NCBI RefSeq assembly: GCF_005405365.1
Contig: NZ_BJDX01000003.1
Coordinates: 1 to 64,000 of the forward strand
Source of the DNA: Enterococcus xiangfangensis
GTDB lineage: Bacteria; Bacillota; Bacilli; Lactobacillales; Enterococcaceae
DNA: 64,000 nt
Reading direction: 5' to 3'
Part shown: positions 41,997-51,074 of the stretch, piece after piece
How positions within the stretch are numbered: position 1 is the stretch's first letter
How the letters are laid out: every line of letters begins with the position of its first letter
Translations under genes and position numbers: made by a program
The notes under the pieces: model-generated
The model's input: only the letters and a program-made list of their open reading frames with translations
The model's database searches: none
Told to the model about the DNA's origin: nothing

Positions 41997-44372
41997 TTAT
42001 TTATTTGCTCCGTTTAAAGCTTCCCATTTCCAATCTTCTACTTCTGGAATATCTGTTCCGTTTGCACGAATGTAATCGTGGTGGAAGGCCAATGTATCAT
42101 CCATTTTTTGAGAGAAGTCTGCGGCTTTTTCACCGTAAGCTGCATTAGCTCCATCTTGAGCTAAGTGGAAACGATCCATTTCACTGAAGACCCGCATATC
42201 AAACGGCGTCGTGATATCGCCATTTTCACGGTAACCATGGATATGGATGTTATGATTGTGACGATCGAAGAAGATATCACGAACCATTCCTTCGTAACCA
42301 TGGAAAGCAAAGACGATTGGTTTGTCTTTAGTAAAGATCGCATCGAATTGATCATCACTTAATCCGCGAGGATCAATTTCAGGATGACGCAATTTCAATA
42401 AATCAACGACATTGACAAAACGAATTTTCAGTTCAGGAAACTGTTTGTTCAAGATTGAAACAGCTGCTAAAGCTTCCAAGTTTGGTTCTGTACCAGCAGC
42501 AGCAACGACTAAATCAGGTTCTGCACCATTATCCGTACTTGCCCAGTCGATGACTTTCAAGCCTTCTTCCACTAATTCTTCTGCTTCAGTAGCTGAATAG
42601 AATTGTGGACGAGGGTGTTTACTTGAAACGATCAAGTTGATCACTTGTTTGTCTTGCATTGCTTTATCCATGACAGCCATCAAACTATTTGCATCGGCTG
42701 GTAAATATTCACGAATAAATTCTGGTTTTTTCTCAGCTAAGTGAGTCAATACACCTGGATCTTGGTGAGTATAACCATTGTGATCTTGTTGGAATACAGT
42801 TGATGTCGCGATAACATTCAATGCAGGGTATTCTTTCCGCCAAGCATGAGCACTAGCTTTACGCATCCATTTGAAGTGTTGAGTCAACATAGAATCAACG
42901 ACACGTAAGAATGATTCGTAACTTGCAAAGAAACCATGACGCCCAGTTAGAACATAACCTTCTAAGAAACCTTCTGCTTGGTGTTCAGATAATTGACCAT
43001 CAATTACTCGACCGGCTGAAGATTGCCATTCGTCAGTACTATTTTTTGGTTCTAACCATTGACGATCTGTCTTTTCGAAGACTTTATTCAAACGATTTGA
43101 TTTTGTTTCATCTGGTCCGAAGATCCGGAAATTTGTTGGGTTGTTAACGACCATGTCACGAGCTTGTTGACCAAAGATGATCATATCTTGCGCCATTACT
43201 GAACCAGGAGTCGTTGTATCGATTGCGTATTGTTTCCAGTCAGGCATGTTCATTGGTTTTGGATCGATTCCGCCATTAGTGATTGGATTTGTCGACATCC
43301 GTTTATCGCCTTTAGGAGATAATTCTTTTAATTCAGCAACAATTTTGCCGTTTTCATCAAATAATTCTTCTGGGCGGTAAGATTTCAACCAATCAACCAA
43401 TTTGTCTGCATGTTCCATATCTTCTGAACCGACAGGGATTGGAACTTGGTGAGCACGGAAAGTTCCTTCAAGTTGTTCGCCAGCCCATGTTTGAGGACCG
43501 GTCCAACCTTTAGGCGTTCTGAAAATAATGACTGGCCATGCAGGCATTTTAGCATCTTCAGCTTTGCCTTTACGAGCTTCGCTTTGGATTGCTTTGATTT
43601 CTTCGATGACTTCATCCAATACTTTTGCCATTAGTGGGTGAACTTCTGCAGGATCAGTTCCAACAACAAAATATGGTTTCCAACCCATACCTTCAAAATA
43701 TTTTTTCAAGTCTTCATCACTTTTACGCGATAAAATTGTTGGGTTAGAGATTTTTCCGCCGTTTAAGTAAAGGATCGGTAAAACAGCACCATCGTTAACA
43801 GGGTTGATAAACGTATTTGAGAACCAACCAGCAGCAAGAGGGCCAGTTTCAGATTCACCATCACCAACTACAGTTGCAGCAATGACATCAGGATTGTCTA
43901 ATACGGCACCTGTTGCATGAGATAATGCATAACCTAATTCGCCGCCTTCATGAATAGAACCTGGTGTTTCTGGTGCCGCATGAGAGGCGATACCGCCAGG
44001 AAAAGAAAAGATTTTGCAAAGTTTTTTAAGCCCAGCTTCATCTTCTGTGATTTCTGGATAAGTTTCTGTGTAGCTGCCATCAATATAAGAGTTTGAAACC
44101 ATTACTTGACCGCCGTGACCAGGCCCTTCAATATAAAACATGTTCAAATCATATTTATTAATCGCACGATTCAAGTGAGCGTAAACAAAGTTTTGACCAG
44201 CAATGGTACCCCAGTGACCGATTGGATGAGTTTTAACATCTTCTTTTTTTAGCGGCTGTTTTAATAGTGGATTGTCTTTCAAATACATTTGAGCGACAGA
44301 GATATAGTTAGCAGCACGCCACCAAGCATCAACTTTATTTAAGTAGTCTTGAGAATCTAGGTTATTTGACAT
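41997..44372 (-). CDS. xfp: Xylulose-5-phosphate/fructose-6-phosphate phosphoketolase
   Basis: Thiamine diphosphate enzyme that cleaves xylulose 5-phosphate (or fructose 6-phosphate) to acetyl phosphate plus a triose or tetrose phosphate, feeding pta/ack. 791 aa. [49 protein letters not shown] (ThDP binding) and [12 protein letters not shown] are conserved. Start chosen at ATG 44372 with AAGGAGA upstream; a longer frame adds 17 residues from the leader. Strong host-type codon bias suggests high expression. Confidence 0.96.
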   Translation of the reverse strand: MSNNLDSQDYLNKVDAWWRAANYISVAQMYLKDNPLLKQPLKKEDVKTHPIGHWGTIAGQNFVYAHLNRAINKYDLNMFYIEGPGHGGQVMVSNSYIDGSYTETYPEITEDEAGLKKLCKIFSFPGGIASHAAPETPGSIHEGGELGYALSHATGAVLDNPDVIAATVVGDGESETGPLAAGWFSNTFINPVNDGAVLPILYLNGGKISNPTILSRKSDEDLKKYFEGMGWKPYFVVGTDPAEVHPLMAKVLDEVIEEIKAIQSEARKGKAEDAKMPAWPVIIFRTPKGWTGPQTWAGEQLEGTFRAHQVPIPVGSEDMEHADKLVDWLKSYRPEELFDENGKIVAELKELSPKGDKRMSTNPITNGGIDPKPMNMPDWKQYAIDTTTPGSVMAQDMIIFGQQARDMVVNNPTNFRIFGPDETKSNRLNKVFEKTDRQWLEPKNSTDEWQSSAGRVIDGQLSEHQAEGFLEGYVLTGRHGFFASYESFLRVVDSMLTQHFKWMRKASAHAWRKEYPALNVIATSTVFQQDHNGYTHQDPGVLTHLAEKKPEFIREYLPADANSLMAVMDKAMQDKQVINLIVSSKHPRPQFYSATEAEELVEEGLKVIDWASTDNGAEPDLVVAAAGTEPNLEALAAVSILNKQFPELKIRFVNVVDLLKLRHPEIDPRGLSDDQFDAIFTKDKPIVFAFHGYEGMVRDIFFDRHNHNIHIHGYRENGDITTPFDMRVFSEMDRFHLAQDGANAAYGEKAADFSQKMDDTLAFHHDYIRANGTDIPEVEDWKWEALNGANK

Positions 44373-44421
44373 GTAGAAAATCTCCTTTTTAAGTAAATAA
44401 TACTTTAATGTTTTCACACAC

Positions 44422-44453
44422 AATATACATGGGTTTCTAACATTTGTAAACCC
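44422..44453 (-). promoter_or_regulatory. Promoter and operator-like inverted repeat of xfp
   Basis: On the minus strand: TTTACA (44450-44445), 17 nt, TATATT (44427-44422). GGGTTT (44431-44436) and AAACCC (44448-44453) form an inverted repeat with an 11-nt centre covering the -35 and spacer, a likely repressor site. Confidence 0.65.
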
Positions 44454-44805
44454 TTTTTTGGTATTTTTTACATTAAGTAGCGGATGTACTAATGTAAAAT
44501 AACTTACAATAAATATTTCTAGTTTTTAAAACAGAACAACATGGAGTTTTAATAACAAAAAAATATTGTGATGATTTTAACTTAATTTTAGAATAAAAGA
44601 ACTGAGTGTTATGGAGAAGCCAAATTTTAGTGAAGAATAGATCGCAGAAAATAAACAAAATAATAGCAGGTTTTTAAAATTTCATAAATAGATCCTTCTT
44701 TTTTCAGAAATTGATTCAAAATACCCAGAACTTTTTCAAATATTGCGCGTAAGCTGAATGGAACCTTAAAAGTTTTTTCTCTTACGAAAGTAGGAACCTC
44801 AAAAC
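44454..44805. other. AT-rich intergenic stretch
   Basis: No reading frame, tRNA or stable hairpin is supported here apart from the xfp promoter at its left edge and the terminator at its right. Confidence 0.5.
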
Positions 44806-44839
44806 AAATAAAGCCGGCGCATCAGCGTCGGCTTTATTT
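44806..44839 (-). terminator. Terminator of the C39-like peptidase gene
   Basis: AAATAAAGCCGGCGC pairs with GCGTCGGCTTTATTT around ATCA, 17 bp past the minus-strand stop codon. Confidence 0.8.
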
Positions 44840-44855
44840 ATAGTAAATTAGTCGA

Positions 44856-45515
44856 TCAATTATATACCCATGCATTTGCAAGCTGCGGCATGAGCTGTTC
44901 GAGAGTGTATCCTTGTTTACAATGGGCCTTATCTGGCGAATCATTTGGATCATAAACAATAATTTGATCAGTTTGAACACTTTTTTTGATTACCATAATG
45001 TGGCCGACATCGGTGAATTCTCCTGGATTGACAGAAACGACTATAGGTAGATTTTGGTTCAAATATTGTTGGATCTTGGCTTGATCTTTTCCAAGATTCT
45101 GTTCAGTTAATCCGTAATTTTGTGCAAAAGCTGGAAAAATCGACCAAGCGGTGCCTTGTCCCGTTTCATAATAACGATTGCCGCTCCACTGTAAAATCTC
45201 AGTGGGATAGACTGTACGATGTTCTCGATAAGAAAGAATCATTGCAAGTGAGGTGATAGCACAGCCGTTAGTAGCTAAATCATTTTGTCCAGTGCCGCTG
45301 CCATAGGCTTCGTTTGCCCAACGCAAATCGGTTTGCAACAGCAGGGGAAAGTCTTGACCTTGTTCTTGAAGATATTGATTCGCAGTGCTAGAGAAGTCTG
45401 CTTGACTGTTGACTTCATTACCAAAGTGAAAAATTCGATTAGAAAAAATTCCGAGGCTTGCGATCACTAAAAAGCAGCCTAGTAAAATTGAAAACGGACG
45501 AATTCGTCGCCGCAT
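44856..45515 (-). CDS. Membrane-anchored C39-like (papain-fold) peptidase family protein
   Basis: 219 aa: N-terminal anchor or signal (about 8-26), then a Peptidase_C39_2 domain with catalytic Cys85 in ATNGCAITSLAMIL, His172 in DVGHIMVIKK and the following acidic residue in VYDPND. The extracellular substrate is unknown; no ABC transporter domain or bacteriocin gene is nearby. Start at ATG 45515, with GGAGGTG about 6 nt upstream. The ABC-F gene ends 68 bp upstream on the same strand. Confidence 0.82.
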   Translation of the reverse strand: MRRRIRPFSILLGCFLVIASLGIFSNRIFHFGNEVNSQADFSSTANQYLQEQGQDFPLLLQTDLRWANEAYGSGTGQNDLATNGCAITSLAMILSYREHRTVYPTEILQWSGNRYYETGQGTAWSIFPAFAQNYGLTEQNLGKDQAKIQQYLNQNLPIVVSVNPGEFTDVGHIMVIKKSVQTDQIIVYDPNDSPDKAHCKQGYTLEQLMPQLANAWVYN

Positions 45516-45582
45516 AAAAAACACCTCCACTCTTTCATTAAAACGAAAAATAGAGGAGGTGTCATCGGTCAAAAGTTGTAAT

Positions 45583-47502
45583 TTATTCGAAGTCTTCTAA
45601 TTCCAAGCTGAGCTCCTCCCAAGTTGAAAGCAATTCTTCCTGGTTGGATTTTTGTGCGTCTAACTTGTTTGTTAATTCTAATAACTGAACATGATCATTC
45701 AAAACATCTGGTTGGCTCATTTGGATCTCTAATTCAGCAATTTTTTGATCTAAAGCGGTGAGTGTTTCTTCGACCGTTTCAATTTTACGCCGCAAAGTGC
45801 GAATCAATTTTTGCTGCTCTTTATCTTGATGAAATTTCTTCTTTGGAACTTCGACGGGGGCCGCTTCTTTTGCCCGCAATTCAGCAATCTCTTCTTCTTC
45901 TTTTTTCTTTTCCAAATAGTAGTCATAATCACCAAGATATAATTTGCTGCCTTCAGGTGAAAGTTCGATTACTTTGTTGGCAATCCGATTGATAAAATAG
46001 CGGTCATGAGAAACAAACAACAGTGTGCCTTGATAATCAATCAAGGCATTTTCCAAAACTTCTTTGTTGTCGATGTCTAAGTGGTTTGTTGGTTCATCAA
46101 GGATCAAAAAATTTTCTTTATCCATAGAAAGTTTGGCCAGAGCGACTCGCGCTTTTTCACCGCCGCTCAATAGTGGAATGGTCTTTTCGACATCTTCACC
46201 ACTAAAAAGGAAACCGCCCAACACACTGCGGATATCTTTTTCCGGAGTAGTAGGATGTTCATCCCACAATTCGGCTAAGATCGTTTTATTGCCGTGTAAA
46301 TCGGCTTGTCCTTGGTCATAGTAGCCGATAGTGACATTGGTACCAAAATGCGGTTCTCCTTTGATAAAGGGAAGTTGTCCAATCAAAGATTTCAATAACG
46401 TAGACTTTCCGATCCCGTTTGGTCCAACAAGCGCGATTGCGTCTTCTTTGCGGATATCTAGATCAATCGGTTCAGACAGCGTTTTTTCATAACCAATCGC
46501 GGCATCTTCAACCTGCAAGACGACATTACCAGAAACTTTGTCAATATCAAACATGAATCTCGCTGATTTTTCTTTACCATCAGGTCGATCCAAACGATCC
46601 ATTTTTTCTAAGGTTTTGCGTCGGCTTTGTGCCCGTTTCGTTGTGGAAGCACGAACTAAATTTCGAGCGACAAAATCTTCGAGTTTTTCGATTTTGTCTT
46701 GTTGTTTCTCATAGGCTTTCCAATCGCTAGCAAGCTGTGCAGCTTTCAAATCCAAATAGCGGGAATAATTGCCGGTATAATGACGAATCTTATGGCGTGA
46801 GAGCTCATAGATCTCATTTACGACTCGATCCAAAAAGTAGCGGTCATGTGAAACAATCAGTAACGCCCCGGAATATCCTTGTAAATAGTCTTCCAACCAA
46901 GCCAATGTTTCAATATCTAAATGATTGGTCGGTTCATCAAGAATCAAAATATCAGGCTTGACCAGCAGCATTCGAGCTAAAGCTAAACGGGTCTTTTGGC
47001 CGCCGGATAAGGTACTGATCTCTTTGTCATAAAAACTGTCATCAAATTTGAATCCATGAAGGACGCTACGAATCTCGTTTTCATAGCCATAACCATTTTG
47101 CTCATTAAAATCATGTTGAAGCTGATCGTACTCTTTCAATAAGGAAGTGTAGTGGGAATCACTCTCAGGCGTTTCACCGAGCTTGATCTCGACTTCTCGC
47201 ATCCGAGTTTCCATTTGACGAACATTTTCGAAAGCTTTCAGCATCTCATTCCAAATTGTTTCATTTGAATCCAGTCCAGTATCTTGAGCTAGATAACCTA
47301 AAGTGGCTTGTTTATTTTTGATAACTTGCCCAGCATCAGGTGCTTCGATGTTGGCAATAATTTTTAACAGCGTAGATTTACCCGCGCCATTTCGTCCAAC
47401 TAGACCGATTCGTGCTTTACTATCAACTTCAAGATGAATATTTTCGAATAAAGTGTCGGCACCAAAATAGCGGGCGATTTGATTTGCTTGTAATAAAATC
47501 AT
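45583..47502 (-). CDS. ydiF: ABC-F family ATPase (YdiF-like)
   Basis: 639-aa soluble protein with two ABC domains and no membrane span. Walker A GRNGAGKS (36-43) and GPNGIGKS, signatures LSGGQKTR and LSGGEKAR, Walker B LILDEPTNHLD twice, the inter-domain linker rich in basic residues, and a C-terminal coiled coil (from about 560). ABC-F proteins act on the ribosome. The divergent neighbour is rex, as in Bacillus where ydiF lies by rex, which supports the ydiF name over a resistance factor. Confidence 0.9.
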   Translation of the reverse strand: MILLQANQIARYFGADTLFENIHLEVDSKARIGLVGRNGAGKSTLLKIIANIEAPDAGQVIKNKQATLGYLAQDTGLDSNETIWNEMLKAFENVRQMETRMREVEIKLGETPESDSHYTSLLKEYDQLQHDFNEQNGYGYENEIRSVLHGFKFDDSFYDKEISTLSGGQKTRLALARMLLVKPDILILDEPTNHLDIETLAWLEDYLQGYSGALLIVSHDRYFLDRVVNEIYELSRHKIRHYTGNYSRYLDLKAAQLASDWKAYEKQQDKIEKLEDFVARNLVRASTTKRAQSRRKTLEKMDRLDRPDGKEKSARFMFDIDKVSGNVVLQVEDAAIGYEKTLSEPIDLDIRKEDAIALVGPNGIGKSTLLKSLIGQLPFIKGEPHFGTNVTIGYYDQGQADLHGNKTILAELWDEHPTTPEKDIRSVLGGFLFSGEDVEKTIPLLSGGEKARVALAKLSMDKENFLILDEPTNHLDIDNKEVLENALIDYQGTLLFVSHDRYFINRIANKVIELSPEGSKLYLGDYDYYLEKKKEEEEIAELRAKEAAPVEVPKKKFHQDKEQQKLIRTLRRKIETVEETLTALDQKIAELEIQMSQPDVLNDHVQLLELTNKLDAQKSNQEELLSTWEELSLELEDFE

Positions 47503-47626
47503 TGGATATCTTCCTTAAATTTATTTTTCCGAATGGATTCAGTCTACCATATTTTTGGAGACGTTGCGATTGGAAGCGGTCATTTTACTGGATCGTGATT
47601 TTTTCACAAAATTTCGAGCAAGTACG

Positions 47627-47656
47627 TTGCAATTATACAGACATTCTTGCTATTAT
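47627..47656 (+). promoter_or_regulatory. Promoter of rex
   Basis: TTGCAA (47627-47632), 18 nt, extended -10 TGCTATTAT (TATTAT at 47651-47656). Confidence 0.6.
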
Positions 47657-47704
47657 AGTTCAGTAGTAAACATTTACGAATTTTTTTAATGAAGGAGAGT
47701 TATT

Positions 47705-48343
47705 GTGAAAGAAAATGCAATTCCAAAAGCAACTGTTAAACGACTACCGTTATACTATCGGTATTTACGTATATTAAATAATGCAGGAAAAACGAAAGTG
47801 TCTTCAACGGAACTAAGTGAGGCAATCCAAGTCGATAGTGCTACAATCCGTCGTGATTTTTCTTATTTTGGCGAGTTAGGCAAACGTGGATACGGATATG
47901 ATGTAGAAGACTTGATGTATTTCTTTGGAAAGATCTTGAATGACGATCAATTGACGAATGTCGCTTTAGTCGGTGTCGGGAATTTAGGAAGCGCCTTGTT
48001 AAAATTCAAGTTCCATCAAAGCAATAGCATCCGCGTAAGTTGCGCTTTTGATATCAAAGAAGATATCGTGGGACGTATTGTGGATGGTATTCCTGTATAT
48101 CCATTAGATAGTATGGTAGAACAAATCAAATTACAACAAATCGAAATCGCAATTTTGACTTTGCCTGCCGAACAAGGGCAGCAAGTCGTGGATCAATTGG
48201 CTGAAGCAGGGATTAAAGGAATCTTGAACTTTACTGCAGCCCGTCTGACTGCACCAGATGATATCATTATTCAAAGTGTTGATTTGACGAATGAATTGCA
48301 AACATTGATCTATTTCCTACATCACAACACGGATAACAAATAA
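47705..48343 (+). CDS. rex: Redox-sensing transcriptional repressor Rex
   Basis: 212-aa winged-helix/Rossmann protein that senses the NADH/NAD ratio and represses fermentation genes. DNA-binding part: KVSSTELSEAIQVDSATIRRDFSYFG; NAD(H) part: NVALVGVGNLGSALLKF near residue 85, and ILTLPAEQGQQVVD. GTG start with AAGGAGAG upstream. Monocistronic with a strong terminator. Confidence 0.96.
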   Translation: MKENAIPKATVKRLPLYYRYLRILNNAGKTKVSSTELSEAIQVDSATIRRDFSYFGELGKRGYGYDVEDLMYFFGKILNDDQLTNVALVGVGNLGSALLKFKFHQSNSIRVSCAFDIKEDIVGRIVDGIPVYPLDSMVEQIKLQQIEIAILTLPAEQGQQVVDQLAEAGIKGILNFTAARLTAPDDIIIQSVDLTNELQTLIYFLHHNTDNK

Positions 48344-48432
48344 AAGAAGTTGTGATAGGAGTAGGCAGTTTTAAGAAATAAGAAGCAATTTTGATTTATT
48401 TTCGAAGAAACTGCTGGAACACCGATTACTCG

Positions 48433-48473
48433 AAAAAAGGGATGAGACAAAAATTTTGTCTCATCCCTTTTTA
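48433..48473. terminator. Bidirectional terminator after rex
   Basis: A perfect palindrome-like stem, AAAAAGGGATGAGACAAAA with its complement, flanked by A and T tracts, between convergent rex and thioredoxin genes. Similar in design to the hairpins at 2903 and 13883. Confidence 0.9.
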
Positions 48474-48480
48474 TCTGGAA

Positions 48481-48825
48481 TCAATGCTCACTGAACAATG
48501 ATTGATAATCTGTTATTTCTGAATCTGTTGGTAATTGCTGCAAAAGTTCTTCTAAAGAATGAAAATCGATAAAACGAGCTTGACGACTCACTTCTTTTCC
48601 TTTGTGAAAGACTAAAACCGCAGGTACCGTCAATACTTCAAAGAAGCCGGCCAGTTCAGGTTCGTGCATAATATCCAACTGATGAAAAGCAATCGCATTC
48701 GTTTCAGCAAGTTTTTTAACTCTAGGCGCATCAACATGGCAAATACTGCACGTTTCCGAAGAAATGAATACGATGTTGTTCATCTCTGTAGCAATCACCT
48801 GTTTGACACTTGCTAAGGTAGCCAT
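48481..48825 (-). CDS. Thioredoxin family protein
   Basis: 114 aa with a redox motif ETCSICH (Cys26, Cys29), differing from the classical WCGPC, and the cis-Pro strand VLTVPAVLVFHKG. Cytoplasmic thiol-disulfide protein of the YtpP/thioredoxin-like group; partners unknown. AAAGGAAG lies before ATG 48825; the longer frame to 48882 lacks a site. Confidence 0.85.
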   Translation of the reverse strand: MATLASVKQVIATEMNNIVFISSETCSICHVDAPRVKKLAETNAIAFHQLDIMHEPELAGFFEVLTVPAVLVFHKGKEVSRQARFIDFHSLEELLQQLPTDSEITDYQSLFSEH

Positions 48826-48912
48826 AAGCAAACTTCCTTTCTTAGTAAACACTTTGTCTGTAAGATAACTAGAAAGAGTCACTCTGTCAATTTTATTGTT
48901 TGAAATAAATAG

Positions 48913-48941
48913 TTGTCCAATTTAATAAAAAGCGTTATACT
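48913..48941 (+). promoter_or_regulatory. Promoter of tRNA-Gly
   Basis: TTGTCC (48913-48918), 17 nt, TATACT (48936-48941), 12 nt before the tRNA. Confidence 0.8.
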
Positions 48942-48953
48942 CTCTAATGTATC

Positions 48954-49024
48954 GCGGGTGTAGTTTAGTGGTAAAACAGAAGCTTCCCAAGCTTCCGTCG
49001 CGAGTTCGATTCTCGTCACCCGCT
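48954..49024 (+). tRNA. tRNA-Gly, anticodon CCC
   Basis: Acceptor stem GCGGGTG pairs with CACCCGC; D arm around TTTAGTGGTAAAA; anticodon stem GAAGC/GCTTC with loop TTCCCAA gives anticodon CCC (codon GGG); T arm GCGAGTTCGATTCTCGT. The CCA end is not encoded. It is a solitary tRNA with its own promoter and terminator. Confidence 0.93.
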
Positions 49025-49030
49025 TCCTTG

Positions 49031-49076
49031 AAGAGTGCCAATACCTTGATACCAAAGGATTGGCACTCTTTTTTTG
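49031..49076 (+). terminator. Terminator of tRNA-Gly
   Basis: AAGAGTGCCAAT pairs with ATTGGCACTCTT, followed by a run of T. Confidence 0.9.
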
Positions 49077-49222
49077 GTTGTTACACAAAAATTACACAAA
49101 AAAATTAAAAAAGAATCGAAAGAAGCGTTTAATAAAAACTCCGCTAGTTTATTTACAGCAGAGTTCTTGAAAGGTATTCTGTTTATTTGGAATGATCAAG
49201 ACTGCTTGGCTGTCGATTCGTG

Positions 49223-50200
49223 CTACACTTTATCAAGAATTTTAATATCTGCATCGTCTGAGTGTTGCGTTGTGATTTCATCTTTGAAGATTGAGAGATC
49301 CTTTTGGAAGATGTATTTACTAAATTGTTCGCTTAGTATTTGGCTGACATTTCGATAAGCAAACGTCGGCGTGTTCGGTAAAGTATAGTAGTAAAGACCA
49401 TTTTTTTCATAAACGGGCTGATCAACGGTTGTAAATTGATTGCCTTCAATGGCGTTTCCAGCATCTGCTGCTATATCAATAATGAAGGTGCCTTTTTTTA
49501 ACTGGGCTTGTTCTTCGATAGATAAAATCGGCTCACCGGAATCGCCGACTCTGATTCCATTAACAATAATCGAGTATTTAGACAACTGTCGTTTGAAATT
49601 CGGCAATGTTTTGCGATAAAAAAGTTGGACAGATGAAGAAAGTTTTGAAACGCCATGGAATGCGCCTTGTGCGGTATTTCCTGAGCCTAAAATAGCGATC
49701 TCGTGGTCGCTAGTTGGTAGAAGACCAAAACTCAGCAGTGCATGCAATACCCCAGCATAACCAGCATAAAAGCTGTTTTGATAAACAAAGTTTTTCGGAA
49801 TGATTTTTGAAGGATAAGATTTTCCTTGATAAAACATGGTAGGTGCTTGATTATCGATATCAAGAATGTAGAGATTTTTAGGAATTGCTTGAGTTTCCAT
49901 AAATTTTTTGCCAGATCCTAATGGATGAGTCCAGCCGATGATCATCTGGTTTGGTCGGATTAAGTCATAGTCGCATGGTTGGATGATTTTTAAGGAAAAA
50001 ATACCATCACATAGGGCGAAGATTTCAGTACGATTTAAAATCGTGCAGCCTGCTTGCTGATACTCTTCATCAGCGATACCTAGCGAGTCTCCGAAACCGT
50101 TTTCGATATAAATCGAATTAGCAAATTGCTTGATGTGTTCAGGAAGTAAAGGAAGTCGGCGCTCATGCGGAAAATCTGTTTTTAGAAAACCCAATTTCAT
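49223..50200 (-). CDS. ceo: N5-(carboxyethyl)ornithine synthase
   Basis: 325-aa NADPH-dependent enzyme that condenses pyruvate with the side-chain amine of ornithine (or lysine), as described in Lactococcus lactis; it is related to alanine dehydrogenase. Strong lactococcal-type segments: ERRLPLLPEHIKQF, IIGWTHPLGSGKKFME, IPKNFVYQNSFYAGY, the nucleotide-binding AILGSGNTAQGAFHG (near residue 170) and IDIAADAGNAIEG. The carboxyl end extends about 12 residues past the last recognisable block. GGAGATG precedes the ATG. Upstream is very AT-rich. Confidence 0.85.
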   Translation of the reverse strand: MKLGFLKTDFPHERRLPLLPEHIKQFANSIYIENGFGDSLGIADEEYQQAGCTILNRTEIFALCDGIFSLKIIQPCDYDLIRPNQMIIGWTHPLGSGKKFMETQAIPKNLYILDIDNQAPTMFYQGKSYPSKIIPKNFVYQNSFYAGYAGVLHALLSFGLLPTSDHEIAILGSGNTAQGAFHGVSKLSSSVQLFYRKTLPNFKRQLSKYSIIVNGIRVGDSGEPILSIEEQAQLKKGTFIIDIAADAGNAIEGNQFTTVDQPVYEKNGLYYYTLPNTPTFAYRNVSQILSEQFSKYIFQKDLSIFKDEITTQHSDDADIKILDKV

Positions 50201-50464
50201 AATAACATCTCCATTCTATTCTTATTATTTTATATATAATATTATTTAAAAATATCTTTTATAGATACTTTTATATTATTTAGTCTAACATAGATTATCA
50301 ATTATTTTCTATAACTAAGTATATTATGTTAGAAAATAAACGGTAACTACTGATCGATAGTCGACTTAAAGGATAGAGTTGCTGAATCATTCGTTTTATT
50401 CTGATAGTTGATTTTTTATATCAGCAGATATTTTCCTGTCAATCGATCTTTTTTTGATGAGTTC
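50201..50464. other. AT-rich intergenic stretch upstream of ceo
   Basis: Contains TATATATAATATTATTT (50231-50247), a plausible leftward promoter region for ceo. No reading frame or hairpin is supported. Confidence 0.45.
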
Positions 50465-50494
50465 TTGCTATTTAATTAGTGGTTGGGGTATGCT
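50465..50494 (+). promoter_or_regulatory. Possible promoter of a small RNA
   Basis: TTGCTA (50465-50470), 18 nt, TATGCT (50489-50494). Confidence 0.4.
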
Positions 50495-50500
50495 AATGGA

Positions 50501-50576
50501 GATGTGGGGAGAAGACCTCCACAAGGATAATCTATCCTGATTAAATCAACGTTTGTGGCTGAGCGTTGATTTTTTT
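50501..50576 (+). ncRNA. Candidate small RNA, about 75 nt
   Basis: Three consecutive hairpins: TGTGG/CCACA (50503-50523), GGAT/ATCC (50525-50537) and an intrinsic terminator AAATCAACG/CGTTGATTT (50543-50572) with a T-run. A promoter-like sequence ends 6 nt upstream. The next gene on this strand starts 270 nt later with its own promoter, so a riboswitch role is less likely than an independent transcript. Family not recognised. Confidence 0.45.
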
Positions 50577-50764
50577 TATATATTTCTGAAAGTAGAGTAT
50601 GTGTAAAAGAATATTCAGAATCAGTGATGAGTTATAGGAAATCTGGAATGGCGCGATCTTTTTAGTTAAAAAGGGTGATACTCGTGAATCTGTTGGATTT
50701 CCTCTAAGTGTCGGCATATACTTAGGCATCAATCATGGAAACAAAAAATTTATTGGGCAAAGTT

Positions 50765-50773
50765 TGGTATACT
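50765..50773 (+). promoter_or_regulatory. Extended -10 promoter of the NfeD/SPFH genes
   Basis: TGGTATACT (50765-50773), about 70 nt before the first gene. Confidence 0.55.
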
Positions 50774-50843
50774 GATTAAAAGAACCAGCGTTCTATCTAG
50801 CAGGACGTAACGGAAAGTTTGTTGATGAAAAGGAGTTGAGGGT

Positions 50844-51074
50844 TTGTCAGATTATCAAATGGAAAAAACGATGGGAAAGTTTTTTCGCAGTAAAGGATCA
50901 AAGGTAACCGGAATCGTCCGAATCTTAGGAAGTTGGTATGATTACAAAGTAGTCAATGGATCGCCAGAGCCAGGAGATATGTTGGAAGTTATTGATTTTA
51001 CCAGTCGGGAACTATTAGTTGTCATCAATAATAATCTAGAAGAAAGAGATGTGAATTATATTGTTAATCTTTAA
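50844..51074 (+). CDS. Short NfeD-like OB-fold protein
   Basis: 76 aa without membrane span. KVTGIVRILGSWYDYKVVNG with EPGDMLEVIDFTSRELLVVI looks like the C-terminal OB domain of NfeD proteins (GxVxxxGxW...G..I..G..V.V). NfeD partners regularly neighbour SPFH proteins, and this gene overlaps the downstream SPFH gene by 14 bp. TTG start with AAGGAGTTGAGGG upstream. The assignment is by pattern and context. Confidence 0.65.
   Translation: MSDYQMEKTMGKFFRSKGSKVTGIVRILGSWYDYKVVNGSPEPGDMLEVIDFTSRELLVVINNNLEERDVNYIVNL

Noticed and set aside
47593-47609. Rex-like site TCGTGATTTTTTCACAA upstream of rex
   Set aside because: The half-sites are one base too close for the Rex consensus (TTGTGAANNNNTTCACAA) and one is imperfect.
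49074-49358. 94-codon plus-strand frame after tRNA-Gly, with tandem TTACACAAAA
   Set aside because: It runs antisense through the conserved end of ceo and begins in the tRNA terminator. The short tandem repeat could suggest an old attachment site, but no second copy of the tRNA end or integrase was found.
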